DNA of 64,000 nt, from assembly GCA_934098295.1 (NCBI GenBank), contig CAKONV010000001.1:124001-188000 (forward strand). Direction: 5' to 3'. The notes beneath the pieces are model-generated. The model saw only the letters and a list, made by a program, of their open reading frames with translations, did not search any database and was not told the origin of the DNA. This DNA comes from an uncultured Bacilli bacterium. Its GTDB lineage: Bacteria; Bacillota_I; Bacilli_A; ML615J-28; CAG-313. Below, in pieces: positions 28,281 to 34,898 of the stretch. Position numbers and translations under genes: made by a program. Each line of letters begins with the position of its first letter. Position 1 is the first letter of the stretch.

Positions 28281-28976
28281 TTACGCTGTTTCCTTTTTCT
28301 CGTCTTCTTCAATTTTTCCTTCTTTAATATCTGATCTTTTAATTATTTTCTTTATTGTTAAAAAAAATATTTTGATATCTAACCATAAAGAAATATGTTC
28401 TAAATAATATCTATCTAGTTCTACTTTATGTTCAGGGCTAACTAAATCTCTTCCATTTACTTGAGCCCAACCAGTAATACCTGGTTTTAGCTGATAAATA
28501 CCATTTTCTTTTCTAAGCATATCAATGTCTGATTCATTAGGTACAAGAGGTCTATAACCTATTAGAGACATTTTAAAAGTTAAGACATTAAACAACTGTG
28601 CAAGTTCATCAATAGATGTTTTTCTGATAAATTTACCTACTTTTGTAATGTAAACATCAGCATCATCAAAATCTCTACTAGCTACATTTTCAGGTGCTTT
28701 AACCATCATACTTCGCCACTTGCAACATTTAAATACTTTCCCATTTTTTCCTACTCTATAGTGCTTAAAAATGGCAGGGCCTTTAGAATCAATTTTTATA
28801 ACAATGAACAATATTAACCATAATGGTAAAAGAATAATACAAGCAATTAAAGTAATAAGCCATTCCACAATAGTTTTAAAAAAGATATAAATTTTTTGAC
28901 TAAATTTTAACTTATAGTATCCAACTTCAACTTCTTCATTTACGTTGTTTTTTAAATTAATATTTTCAGATAGCAT
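28281..28976 (-). CDS. Initiating sugar-phosphate transferase (locus B)
   Basis: A 231-residue phosphoglycosyl transferase starting at ATG 28974-28976 after GAGG, one base past the stop of the small zinc-ribbon gene. A longer TTG frame lies inside that gene and is rejected. The protein has an N-terminal hydrophobic helix (about residues 30-57), FKHYRVGKNGKVFKCCKWRS, the catalytic Asp-Glu pair in TSIDELAQLF, and LIGYRPLVPNE. It attaches the first sugar-phosphate to undecaprenyl phosphate for locus B. It is more distant from PglC than the locus A enzyme. Confidence 0.87.
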   Translation of the reverse strand: MLSENINLKNNVNEEVEVGYYKLKFSQKIYIFFKTIVEWLITLIACIILLPLWLILFIVIKIDSKGPAIFKHYRVGKNGKVFKCCKWRSMMVKAPENVASRDFDDADVYITKVGKFIRKTSIDELAQLFNVLTFKMSLIGYRPLVPNESDIDMLRKENGIYQLKPGITGWAQVNGRDLVSPEHKVELDRYYLEHISLWLDIKIFFLTIKKIIKRSDIKEGKIEEDEKKETA

Positions 28977-28977
28977 A

Positions 28978-29151
28978 TTATACCTCGGTTTTATCTTTAG
29001 ATTTATATAGTTCCTTGTAACACTTTTCACATAATTGGCCACAGCCAATTACATAAAATTGCCTTTTATTAATGTCTATATCAAATGTATAACCTGTGTT
29101 TTTCTTACAAATCACGCATTTTTCTTCTATTTTTTGTTGTTTCTCTTTCAT
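28978..29151 (-). CDS. Small four-cysteine (zinc-ribbon-like) protein
   Basis: A 57-residue open frame from ATG 29149-29151 to TAA 28978-28980, with an AAAGGT site and only 11 bases after the regulator stop. It reads MKEKQQKIEEKCVICKKNTG at the start and has a second pair in CGQLCEKC. CxxC...CxxxCxxC suggests one structural zinc. It is the second gene of locus B, tightly packed between the regulator and the initiating transferase, so it is probably real and co-transcribed. I know no named family; it could be a partner of the regulator or of the transferase. Confidence 0.65.
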   Translation of the reverse strand: MKEKQQKIEEKCVICKKNTGYTFDIDINKRQFYVIGCGQLCEKCYKELYKSKDKTEV

Positions 29152-29162
29152 TTTTTATACCT

Positions 29163-29780
29163 TTAAAAGAAACTAACAATTTTTTCTTTATCAATATTTT
29201 GTTCTATTAATTTTTGATAAATAGTATCAGTATGTGTATAGGTAGATATTAAAATACCATCATAGCTTAAGTTATTTACTTCACTTAAAGATATAATATC
29301 TTTATCTAATATCTTTTTACCTATCTTTTTATTATCATCATCTATTACTGCAATAACATCTAAATCAATTGATTGGTCACTATTTAATACTGATAATAAC
29401 ATTTCACATACCTCACCAGCACCATAAAATAATACTTTCTTAAAATTCTTTATTCTTAATTTTTTAAATATTACATTACAAGAAAGTTTAGCCTCATTGT
29501 ATACATCAAGTGCTGATTCTAAATATCTAATTGATAATTCCTTTCTTCTTTCTTCTCCCTTATCCGTAACAAAATAATCAATACTTTTGGTTCCATGGTA
29601 TACTCTTTTAATTAAGCCTTTTTCTTCATACTCATCTAAATAAAAATTAACCATAGCAACAGAAACATTCATTTTACTTGCGATATCTCTTTGAGTAATG
29701 TGTTTATCTCTACTAATAGCCGAAAGTAAAGAAAATTCTTTATATAATGGGGTAGTCTTAAAAAACGAACATTTTTCCAT
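29163..29780 (-). CDS. Winged-helix regulator with GAGE-type Rossmann domain (locus B)
   Basis: A 205-residue paralogue of the locus A regulator. The ATG at 29778-29780 has a good AAGGAG site; a GTG six bases upstream overlaps that site. The N-terminal winged helix includes TQRDIASKMNVSVAMVNFYL and the wing KRVYHGTKSIDYFV. The C-terminal domain includes VLFYGAGEVCEMLLSVL and AVIDDDNKKIGKK. Regions shared with the paralogue are strongest in GAGEVCEMLL and VIDDD. It heads locus B; its leader resembles that of the locus A regulator. Probably senses a nucleotide or sugar-nucleotide and controls its own operon. Confidence 0.75.
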   Translation of the reverse strand: MEKCSFFKTTPLYKEFSLLSAISRDKHITQRDIASKMNVSVAMVNFYLDEYEEKGLIKRVYHGTKSIDYFVTDKGEERRKELSIRYLESALDVYNEAKLSCNVIFKKLRIKNFKKVLFYGAGEVCEMLLSVLNSDQSIDLDVIAVIDDDNKKIGKKILDKDIISLSEVNNLSYDGILISTYTHTDTIYQKLIEQNIDKEKIVSFF

Positions 29781-29865
29781 AAGCACTCCTTTTTGTTAAG
29801 CAAATAAACATATAATTCATAAAAATATGTTCTCAAAAATAGGGAATAAAAATCTCTACTTTTTT

Positions 29866-29894
29866 ATTTTAAAGTAGCAATTTTTTAGTTTCAA
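29866..29894 (-). promoter_or_regulatory. Promoter of polysaccharide locus B
   Basis: On the minus strand TTGAAA (29889-29894) and TAAAAT (29866-29871) are 17 bases apart. The predicted start near 29858 gives a leader of about 75 bases whose first part is the left arm of the 18-bp inverted repeat. Confidence 0.6.
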
Positions 29895-29922
29895 AACAAA
29901 AAGAAAAAAATATGTTAATATG

Positions 29923-29951
29923 TTGAAAAAGTTTATGTTTTGAGGTATAAT
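29923..29951 (+). promoter_or_regulatory. Promoter of candidate small RNA
   Basis: TTGAAA (29923-29928) and TATAAT (29946-29951) with 17-base spacing on the plus strand, pointing away from locus B toward a terminator at 29998-30040 with no gene between. Confidence 0.65.
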
Positions 29952-29956
29952 GTACT

Positions 29957-30041
29957 TAGTTTATGATTGTTCAAAAAAGTAGAGATTTTTAGGCAAAAAA
30001 CACTCTTGCTACAAAATGTGTAGTAAGAGTGTTTTTATTTT
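29957..30041 (+). ncRNA. Candidate intergenic small RNA with strong terminator
   Basis: The promoter at 29923-29951 would give a transcript of about 85 bases ending in a near-perfect hairpin (arms AACACTCTTGCTACA and TGTAGTAAGAGTGTT, about 29999-30033) followed by a T-rich tract. It carries no open frame with a ribosome site. Its 5' part contains AAAAAAGTAGAGATTTTT, the same 18 bases that begin the divergent locus B leader. The hairpin has T runs on both strands and could also work on the minus strand. The remainder of the 29787-30193 gap is promoter DNA. Confidence 0.5.
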
Positions 30042-30089
30042 TTATTAAAAAAATTATCGCCAATCAATTAAATCATAGGTGCTAATTAA

Positions 30090-30118
30090 TTGACAAATTA
30101 TTTTTTTTAATATATAAT
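30090..30118 (+). promoter_or_regulatory. Consensus promoter of the nucleotidyltransferase-like gene
   Basis: TTGACA (30090-30095) and TATAAT (30113-30118) match the sigma-A consensus at all twelve positions with 17-base spacing. The start would be near 30125, giving a leader of about 70 bases. This is the strongest-looking promoter in the window, in front of an isolated accessory gene. Confidence 0.75.
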
Positions 30119-30193
30119 ACAAAGATTCAAAGTTTTACCAGCTATGAATGGACGGTTTGGGAGATTTGTGCATAGAGAAAGGAGTTATGTTTT

Positions 30194-30826
30194 ATGTATG
30201 AATTAGTGTCAAAAAAAGAGTATAAGCCTTTTAGAGAAGAAATAGAGCTTATAATTAGAAAAGTGCAAAAAATTTTAAGAGAGGAAAAGCCTAAGATAAC
30301 GTTTCAATTTAAACTTGTTGGAAGTGGGAGTAGACATCTTATAACGAGAATTAAAGATGGTAATACTGGATACGATTTTGATTATAATTTAATTGCAAAC
30401 ATCAATCAAAAAACAGACCCAGTAATAAGAGAACATTTTTTTCAAGCATTTCAAAAGGCTATAAAAAATAGCAAATTTAATAAAATTGAAAACTCAAAAT
30501 CTGTTATTACAATTAAAAGTGTTTCTAAAAAAAATAGCAAAGTTCTTGTAGGCTGTGACTTTAGTATTATATGCTATTCAAATAAAGATTTAAGCTATCA
30601 TTATTTTGCAAAATTTAATAAAAAAGAAAATAATTATATTTGGAACATCAGAAGCATATCTAAAGATAATAATAAAAAATTATTATGGCTTAAAAATAAT
30701 TATTCATGCTTTTGGAATGAACTAAAAAAGGAGTATTTGAAGTTAAAAAATAACGATAAGCAAAACAAACATTCTTTCATTTTATATTATGAATCCATAA
30801 ATAATATTTATAACAAGCATCACTAA
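30194..30826 (+). CDS. Nucleotidyltransferase-fold protein of unknown function
   Basis: A 210-residue soluble protein. Residues 43-51 GSGSRHLIT and 61-63 DFD look like the GS...DxD motif of the polymerase-beta nucleotidyltransferase superfamily, and D122 in VGCDFSIICY fits the third metal-binding acidic residue. This superfamily includes CD-NTases, MNT-type antitoxins and tRNA or aminoglycoside nucleotidyltransferases; I cannot place the protein in any of these. It is the only plus-strand gene in the region and borders an RloAB-DUF262-RNase III cluster, so a defence role is possible but unproven. AAAGGAG site nine bases before ATG. Confidence 0.6.
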   Translation: MYELVSKKEYKPFREEIELIIRKVQKILREEKPKITFQFKLVGSGSRHLITRIKDGNTGYDFDYNLIANINQKTDPVIREHFFQAFQKAIKNSKFNKIENSKSVITIKSVSKKNSKVLVGCDFSIICYSNKDLSYHYFAKFNKKENNYIWNIRSISKDNNKKLLWLKNNYSCFWNELKKEYLKLKNNDKQNKHSFILYYESINNIYNKHH

Positions 30827-30879
30827 AAAATAAGTGTAACATTAAAACTATATAAACAGTCTAATGTTACGCTTATTTT
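30827..30879. terminator. Bidirectional terminator between convergent genes
   Basis: Arms AAAATAAGTGTAACATTA (30827-30844) and TAATGTTACGCTTATTTT (30862-30879) form an 18-bp stem with one mismatch; A/T tails on both sides serve the plus gene ending at 30826 and the minus gene ending at 30899. Confidence 0.75.
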
Positions 30880-30898
30880 AATTTATTATTTTATTTTG

Positions 30899-31822
30899 TC
30901 ATTCAGATTTATCTAAAATCATCTGAATCAATGGTACAATATTTGTTCCCACTTCATTAATAAGTTTTTCAACATCATTTTGATATTGTTTTGAATTATC
31001 AATCGCTGTATCTGACTTTTCAAAGTACATCTTCTTATCAAAATTGTTTTTCATGTAATTACTATCATATTCTCTTAATTTATTAAAGACAAATGTATTG
31101 CCTGTGCTTGTTTTGTCATTGGATAGTAAAAGTCCTTTGTCGATTTTTAAACAATCATCAAAGTGCAATAAAAGCCAAAATTCAAAACAAGGATTTGTAA
31201 CTATTAAATCGATGTTGTATTGTTTAGTTTTTGACAAAACATTTTTATATTGTTTTTGGGTAAAGCTTTTTTTATCTCTATCCACTATCAAATAAATTTT
31301 ATCCACTTTTGGGTCATATGTTGTAGACTCATTTATGTATTTTATTAAGTGTTTCAAATCAACACTTTCTCCAATAATGGAATATTTGTTTTCCAATTCT
31401 TTAATTGTTATGCCTATAATTTTTTTAAAAGTATTTGTATCAAACTCATCCTTTAAATTTACTTGTACTTTGGATAAACTGTCATTATAAGCTTCTTTAA
31501 TATTATCTACAGAAATGCTAGTAATATTATTCCTAATATATTCAATGATTGTTCCTTCAGCAGTTTCATATGTAAATTTGGCTTTTTCCTTTTTCTCAAC
31601 AATTGGTTCAATTAGTTCTAACATTTTTTCAGGATTAGATCAACCTTTTTTATCATCATCGCGTAAATAATAATAAATATTAGTTATTAATGATTCATTA
31701 TGAGAGATTAATTCTGTAAAATATATTTCTTCAGTCTTTTCTCCTTCAAAGAATAATAAATATTTACTTTTAACTTCTCTTACATTACTTTTTCTACTAC
31801 CTACATTGTTCTTTATTCTCAT
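30899..31822 (-). pseudogene. rloB: RloB-like TOPRIM protein interrupted by in-frame TGA
   Basis: Two frames, 31640-31822 (60 residues) and 30899-31624 (241 residues), are the same reading frame split by one TGA at 31640-31642; no other defect is visible. The first part has FFEGEKTEEIYF, the RloB N-terminal motif. The second has VDRDKKSF (TOPRIM-like DxD) and NPCFEFWLLLHF, the family hallmark. RloB proteins accompany RloA-type ATPases in defence islands, often near restriction systems. The gene overlaps the ATPase gene by 26 bases, so the pair was one unit. The stop falls between DDDKKG and SNPEKML, where a single base change from TGG would restore reading. Either a recent nonsense mutation or a base-calling error. 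Confidence 0.8.
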
Positions 31823-33203
31823 CTCTCATCATTTTTTCCAATAATACTTGATCAAATATTGGAACTCCTCCATATCTTCCTTCCATGTATGCTTTATCAA
31901 TTTTTTTGTCAAATCTAACATTATATTCTTCTAATGAATATAGTGTTGATGCATTATCTTTTTTAGAAACAAACCATACCTCATCTCTTCTTAATAAATC
32001 TTGATCCAATAACCTTGATTCATGTGTTGTTACAAGCAGTTGATTATTGTTATTTTTCTTTTCTGCATTTTTTAAAAATAATTCAATAAACTTACAAGTT
32101 AATTGTGGATGAAGACATCTATCCAATTCATCAACAACAAATAGTTTATCTATGTCATCATTCAACAAAACTCCTGCTAATTCAATTATTCGTTTTGTCC
32201 CATCTGACTCATTCATGAACCCCATTTCATATTCTTTTTCATTTACGTCCTTATGAACAAATATTACTGTTTGTACGGATATATCACCAGTTTTAGATAC
32301 GGTAATCAAATATAAATCATCATATAATCTAATCATATTGGTAATTGTTTCTGCATTTTCTAAAGTTCTTAAACTACTAAGTGAATAATCTTTGACATCT
32401 GATAAAATTTTGTTTACAAATGCTTCTTCATCATTTTTTAACCGATAAGTTAAATCTTTTGCATCTATATTTTTTCCTATTATTCTTTCAACACCTGTAT
32501 CAAAACACTTAATAAAATTAGATAATTCACAAATTTTACCTTCAATTTTAAAATTATCTATACTTGTTATCAATGAATTAGGACCAGCAATATTTAATCC
32601 TTTAAAAAACCAATGATATATTTCTTTTAAAATATTAGTTTTTTCATATTCGTAAAGGGATTCTTTATCAGTATTTAAAAATTTTAATAGTAACATATTA
32701 TTCTTATTTTTAAAATCTAACGTATACTGCTCAAGTTTTTTCTTTATCTCTTTTGAAAAATGATTTCCATAAACAATGTCACTATTATTACGCTCAAAAA
32801 TTATTTTTTCATCATTGTTTTGAATTTTACACAGCCATTCATTAGTAATTGTGCTTCTTTTTAAATCACATTCGAATCCATATGAATAGATATTATCATT
32901 TATTAAAATTGTAACTTCAAAATAACTCGTTTCCATTTTGTTTACATCTTGAAACTTATAATAATATTCGAGTTCATAATTGGGAAGAGGCATATAAACA
33001 ATCTTTTTCATTAACTCTAACGCATGTACAAAATTGCTTTTTCCAGCAGCATTAGCACCATACACGGCTGAAAACTTTAAAACATTCATATTATTTGTTT
33101 CCCTAACTCTTTCTTTCATCCTAATACTTTTTCCTGCAACAAACGAAAACTCTTGTAATTCTTTAAATGAAAGCACATTCCTAACTCTAAAATTTAGTAA
33201 CAT
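31797..33203 (-). CDS. rloA: RloA-like AAA ATPase (SMC-head type, OLD/AAA_15 group)
   Basis: A 468-residue protein from ATG 33201-33203, which follows GAAGGAG; a longer frame to 33278 lacks any site. It starts MLLNFRVRNVLSFKELQEFS, with Walker A YGANAAGKSN (48-57), a long middle region, then SDGTKRIIELAGVLL (signature-like), LFVVDELDRCLHP (Walker B) and TTHESRLLD (H-loop). This is the RloA/AAA_15 pattern: an ATPase without coiled-coil dimer arms, paired with RloB. Known members lie in restriction-linked or defence loci; the mechanism of the pair is poorly known. It looks intact although its partner gene has a stop. Confidence 0.8.
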   Translation of the reverse strand: MLLNFRVRNVLSFKELQEFSFVAGKSIRMKERVRETNNMNVLKFSAVYGANAAGKSNFVHALELMKKIVYMPLPNYELEYYYKFQDVNKMETSYFEVTILINDNIYSYGFECDLKRSTITNEWLCKIQNNDEKIIFERNNSDIVYGNHFSKEIKKKLEQYTLDFKNKNNMLLLKFLNTDKESLYEYEKTNILKEIYHWFFKGLNIAGPNSLITSIDNFKIEGKICELSNFIKCFDTGVERIIGKNIDAKDLTYRLKNDEEAFVNKILSDVKDYSLSSLRTLENAETITNMIRLYDDLYLITVSKTGDISVQTVIFVHKDVNEKEYEMGFMNESDGTKRIIELAGVLLNDDIDKLFVVDELDRCLHPQLTCKFIELFLKNAEKKNNNNQLLVTTHESRLLDQDLLRRDEVWFVSKKDNASTLYSLEEYNVRFDKKIDKAYMEGRYGGVPIFDQVLLEKMMRDENKEQCR

Positions 33204-33378
33204 TTTTATCTCCTTCGTGTTTTTTTCACTTATAAAGCTATCCATATTAATTATACCACCTTTTAAATATGTTTGCAAGTGATTTTATCACTTTTATTAT
33301 ATTTTATGATTATATTAATATATTTATGTATTTTAAATTTCATAAATTTTAGCAAATCAACTGTTCAATGATTTTGAC

Positions 33379-33403
33379 ACTTGCTTTTTAGGGACAAGAT
33401 AAT
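33379..33403 (+). repeat. 25-bp repeat, left copy (hairpin plus GGGACAAGATAAT)
   Basis: This 25-bp stretch matches 37858-37882 at 23 positions in the same orientation. Here it follows an imperfect hairpin (about 33350-33388) and contains the last codons and stop of the transposase remnant. It could be an insertion-sequence end or a site-specific junction. Confidence 0.6.
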
Positions 33404-34488
33404 GCAGTATAAGCTATTTTATAAAATTTTTGAAGAAATGAATATGTCTCTTCTAAATCTTTATCATGATTCAAAATAAATTCTAATAATTCTTGATTAG
33501 TATAAGGCGTTTTTTTATTATACATTTTTCCTAAATTTGATAAATATGTTTCATAATTATTATCAAATGTGTTGTAACTTAATAATTTATAATTTCTTTT
33601 TAATATATAGTATATTTTATAATCATCACTTTCTTTAGCCGCCCTCTCAATAGCAGCTTCATCCTTTGCATAGGTTTTTGCGATATTATACGCCACATTT
33701 AAGTGAAACCTCATCGTTTTTATTCTTAAATCTTGGACCGCATCTATTACTATTCTTATCCAATGATATCTATCCGCTATGTGAATAGCCTTAGGAAAGA
33801 AGTATTTTATTGCCGCTTTATAATTGTTTGTTAAATCTGTTATTATATATTTTACATTTTCTCTTTCTTCTAATGGTATTTTTTTAAAATAATTAAATAG
33901 ATAATTTTGTTTATTACTTGGAACTATATCAATAATTTCACTTTTATATGGATCAACTATAATAAATGCATATTTTGAGAAAAATGCTGGACCACTAAAC
34001 TCATCAAAACATAAACATTCTGTTAATTTACTTCTATTAACTTCAACATTATTTATAATTTTATTTTCAACCGTAGTTATCGATACTCCTGTATTTATTG
34101 ATACTTGTGTCATAGAACTTCCTAAACTTAATTGCTCATGTATCTCTTTATCTAATTTAATTGTTGTCCTAGAACTTGGTTTAACAAAATCAAGTATTTC
34201 ATTTATTCCTTTTTTACACTCCTTGCATCTTAACCTAGCTTGCTTATATCTAATAATTACATTAATATTATGTATTTTTAATTTCCTGATAGACCTAAAA
34301 TAATAATCCTTTCGTTCAAAATTAGCTTTTGAACCACATCTTGGGCATATTATTGGTAATTTAAAGTCTTTTTAATTTACAGTAGTAATAATGTAATAAT
34401 CAACTTCGTTAATTTTTTTAATTTCATCAGTTATTATTTCTACATCTTTTTCTTGAAATATTAAATTTTTTATGTTAAAATTATTCAT
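33388..34488 (-). pseudogene. ISL3-family transposase remnant
   Basis: From ATG 34486-34488 (strong GGAGG site) the frame runs 38 codons to an in-frame TAA at 34372-34374 and then stays open to 33388. The second part starts with a zinc finger (CPRCG...CKEC), then the ISL3 transposase core with FDEFSGPAFF (first catalytic Asp), YIITDLTNNYKAAIKYFFP (second), and HIADRYHWIRIVIDAVQDLR. Total is about 366 codons, shorter than the usual 400 or more, and the C-terminus ends abruptly at ALSCP inside a 25-bp repeat. So it has one nonsense codon and a lost 3' end, and is not active. Confidence 0.8.
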
Positions 34489-34552
34489 GTATTTGCCTCC
34501 TTATAATAGCTTTAACAACCAAATTATATCAAAAAGGTAAATACAAATATAA

Positions 34553-34640
34553 AAAAAGACATTATATTAAAATAGTAATTATTACTATCAATATAATGTC
34601 TTTTTATGTTTTGTTTCAGACTCCCCAAAAATAATTTTTT
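34553..34640 (+). repeat. Hairpin and probable right edge of the ISL3 element
   Basis: A long stem (AAAAAGACATTATATT and AATATAATGTCTTTTTA, about 34553-34606) lies upstream of the transposase start. It is followed by ACTCCCCAAAAAT (about 34621-34633), whose reverse complement begins TTTTTGGGGA like the left-edge TTTTTAGGGA. This may be the right inverted end of the element. The remainder of 34489-34898 holds no gene I can support. Confidence 0.4.
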
Positions 34641-34898
34641 ATGAATTTTTATAGATTGCGAAAATCCCCAAAAAACTTGAAAAAGCCTAAATTCAACTAA
34701 AAGGATTTAAAACCAAACTATTATATATTTAACTCCAACAAATTCTATCTGCTTAAAATTAAAAGGATTGTGTCTACATATGCATAAACAACAATCCTAT
34801 AATTAGTTGCAATTAATGTATTTTTAAAAATACCTTCAACTTTTGATGGTTAATTTAAAATTCTTATGTTTTAATTATTTTGTTTTATTAAAACTATT

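Larger units (their letters stand above)
29848..29990. repeat. Perfect 18-bp inverted repeat around divergent promoters
   Basis: AAAAATCTCTACTTTTTT (29848-29865) and its exact reverse complement (29973-29990) are separated by 107 bases that hold two outward-facing promoters. Each arm therefore lies just inside the start of one transcript. It may be an operator pair for a shared regulator, a common RNA element, or the ends of a small mobile element; no clear target-site duplication is seen. Confidence 0.7.

Noticed and set aside
29848..29990. Miniature inverted-repeat transposon
   Set aside because: The 18-bp inverted repeat fits, but no target-site duplication is visible and both arms sit at sensible promoter start regions. 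Kept only as an alternative.
30144..30206. Leader peptide (about 20 codons from ATG 30144) before the nucleotidyltransferase-like gene
   Set aside because: No ribosome site before it, no biased codon run, and it overlaps the real start in another frame.
31640..31642. TGA read as tryptophan (Mycoplasma-type code 4) to join the RloB halves
   Set aside because: TGA is clearly used as a stop at other genes with ATGA overlaps (24288-24291, 38618-38621), and tryptophan is TGG in intact genes.
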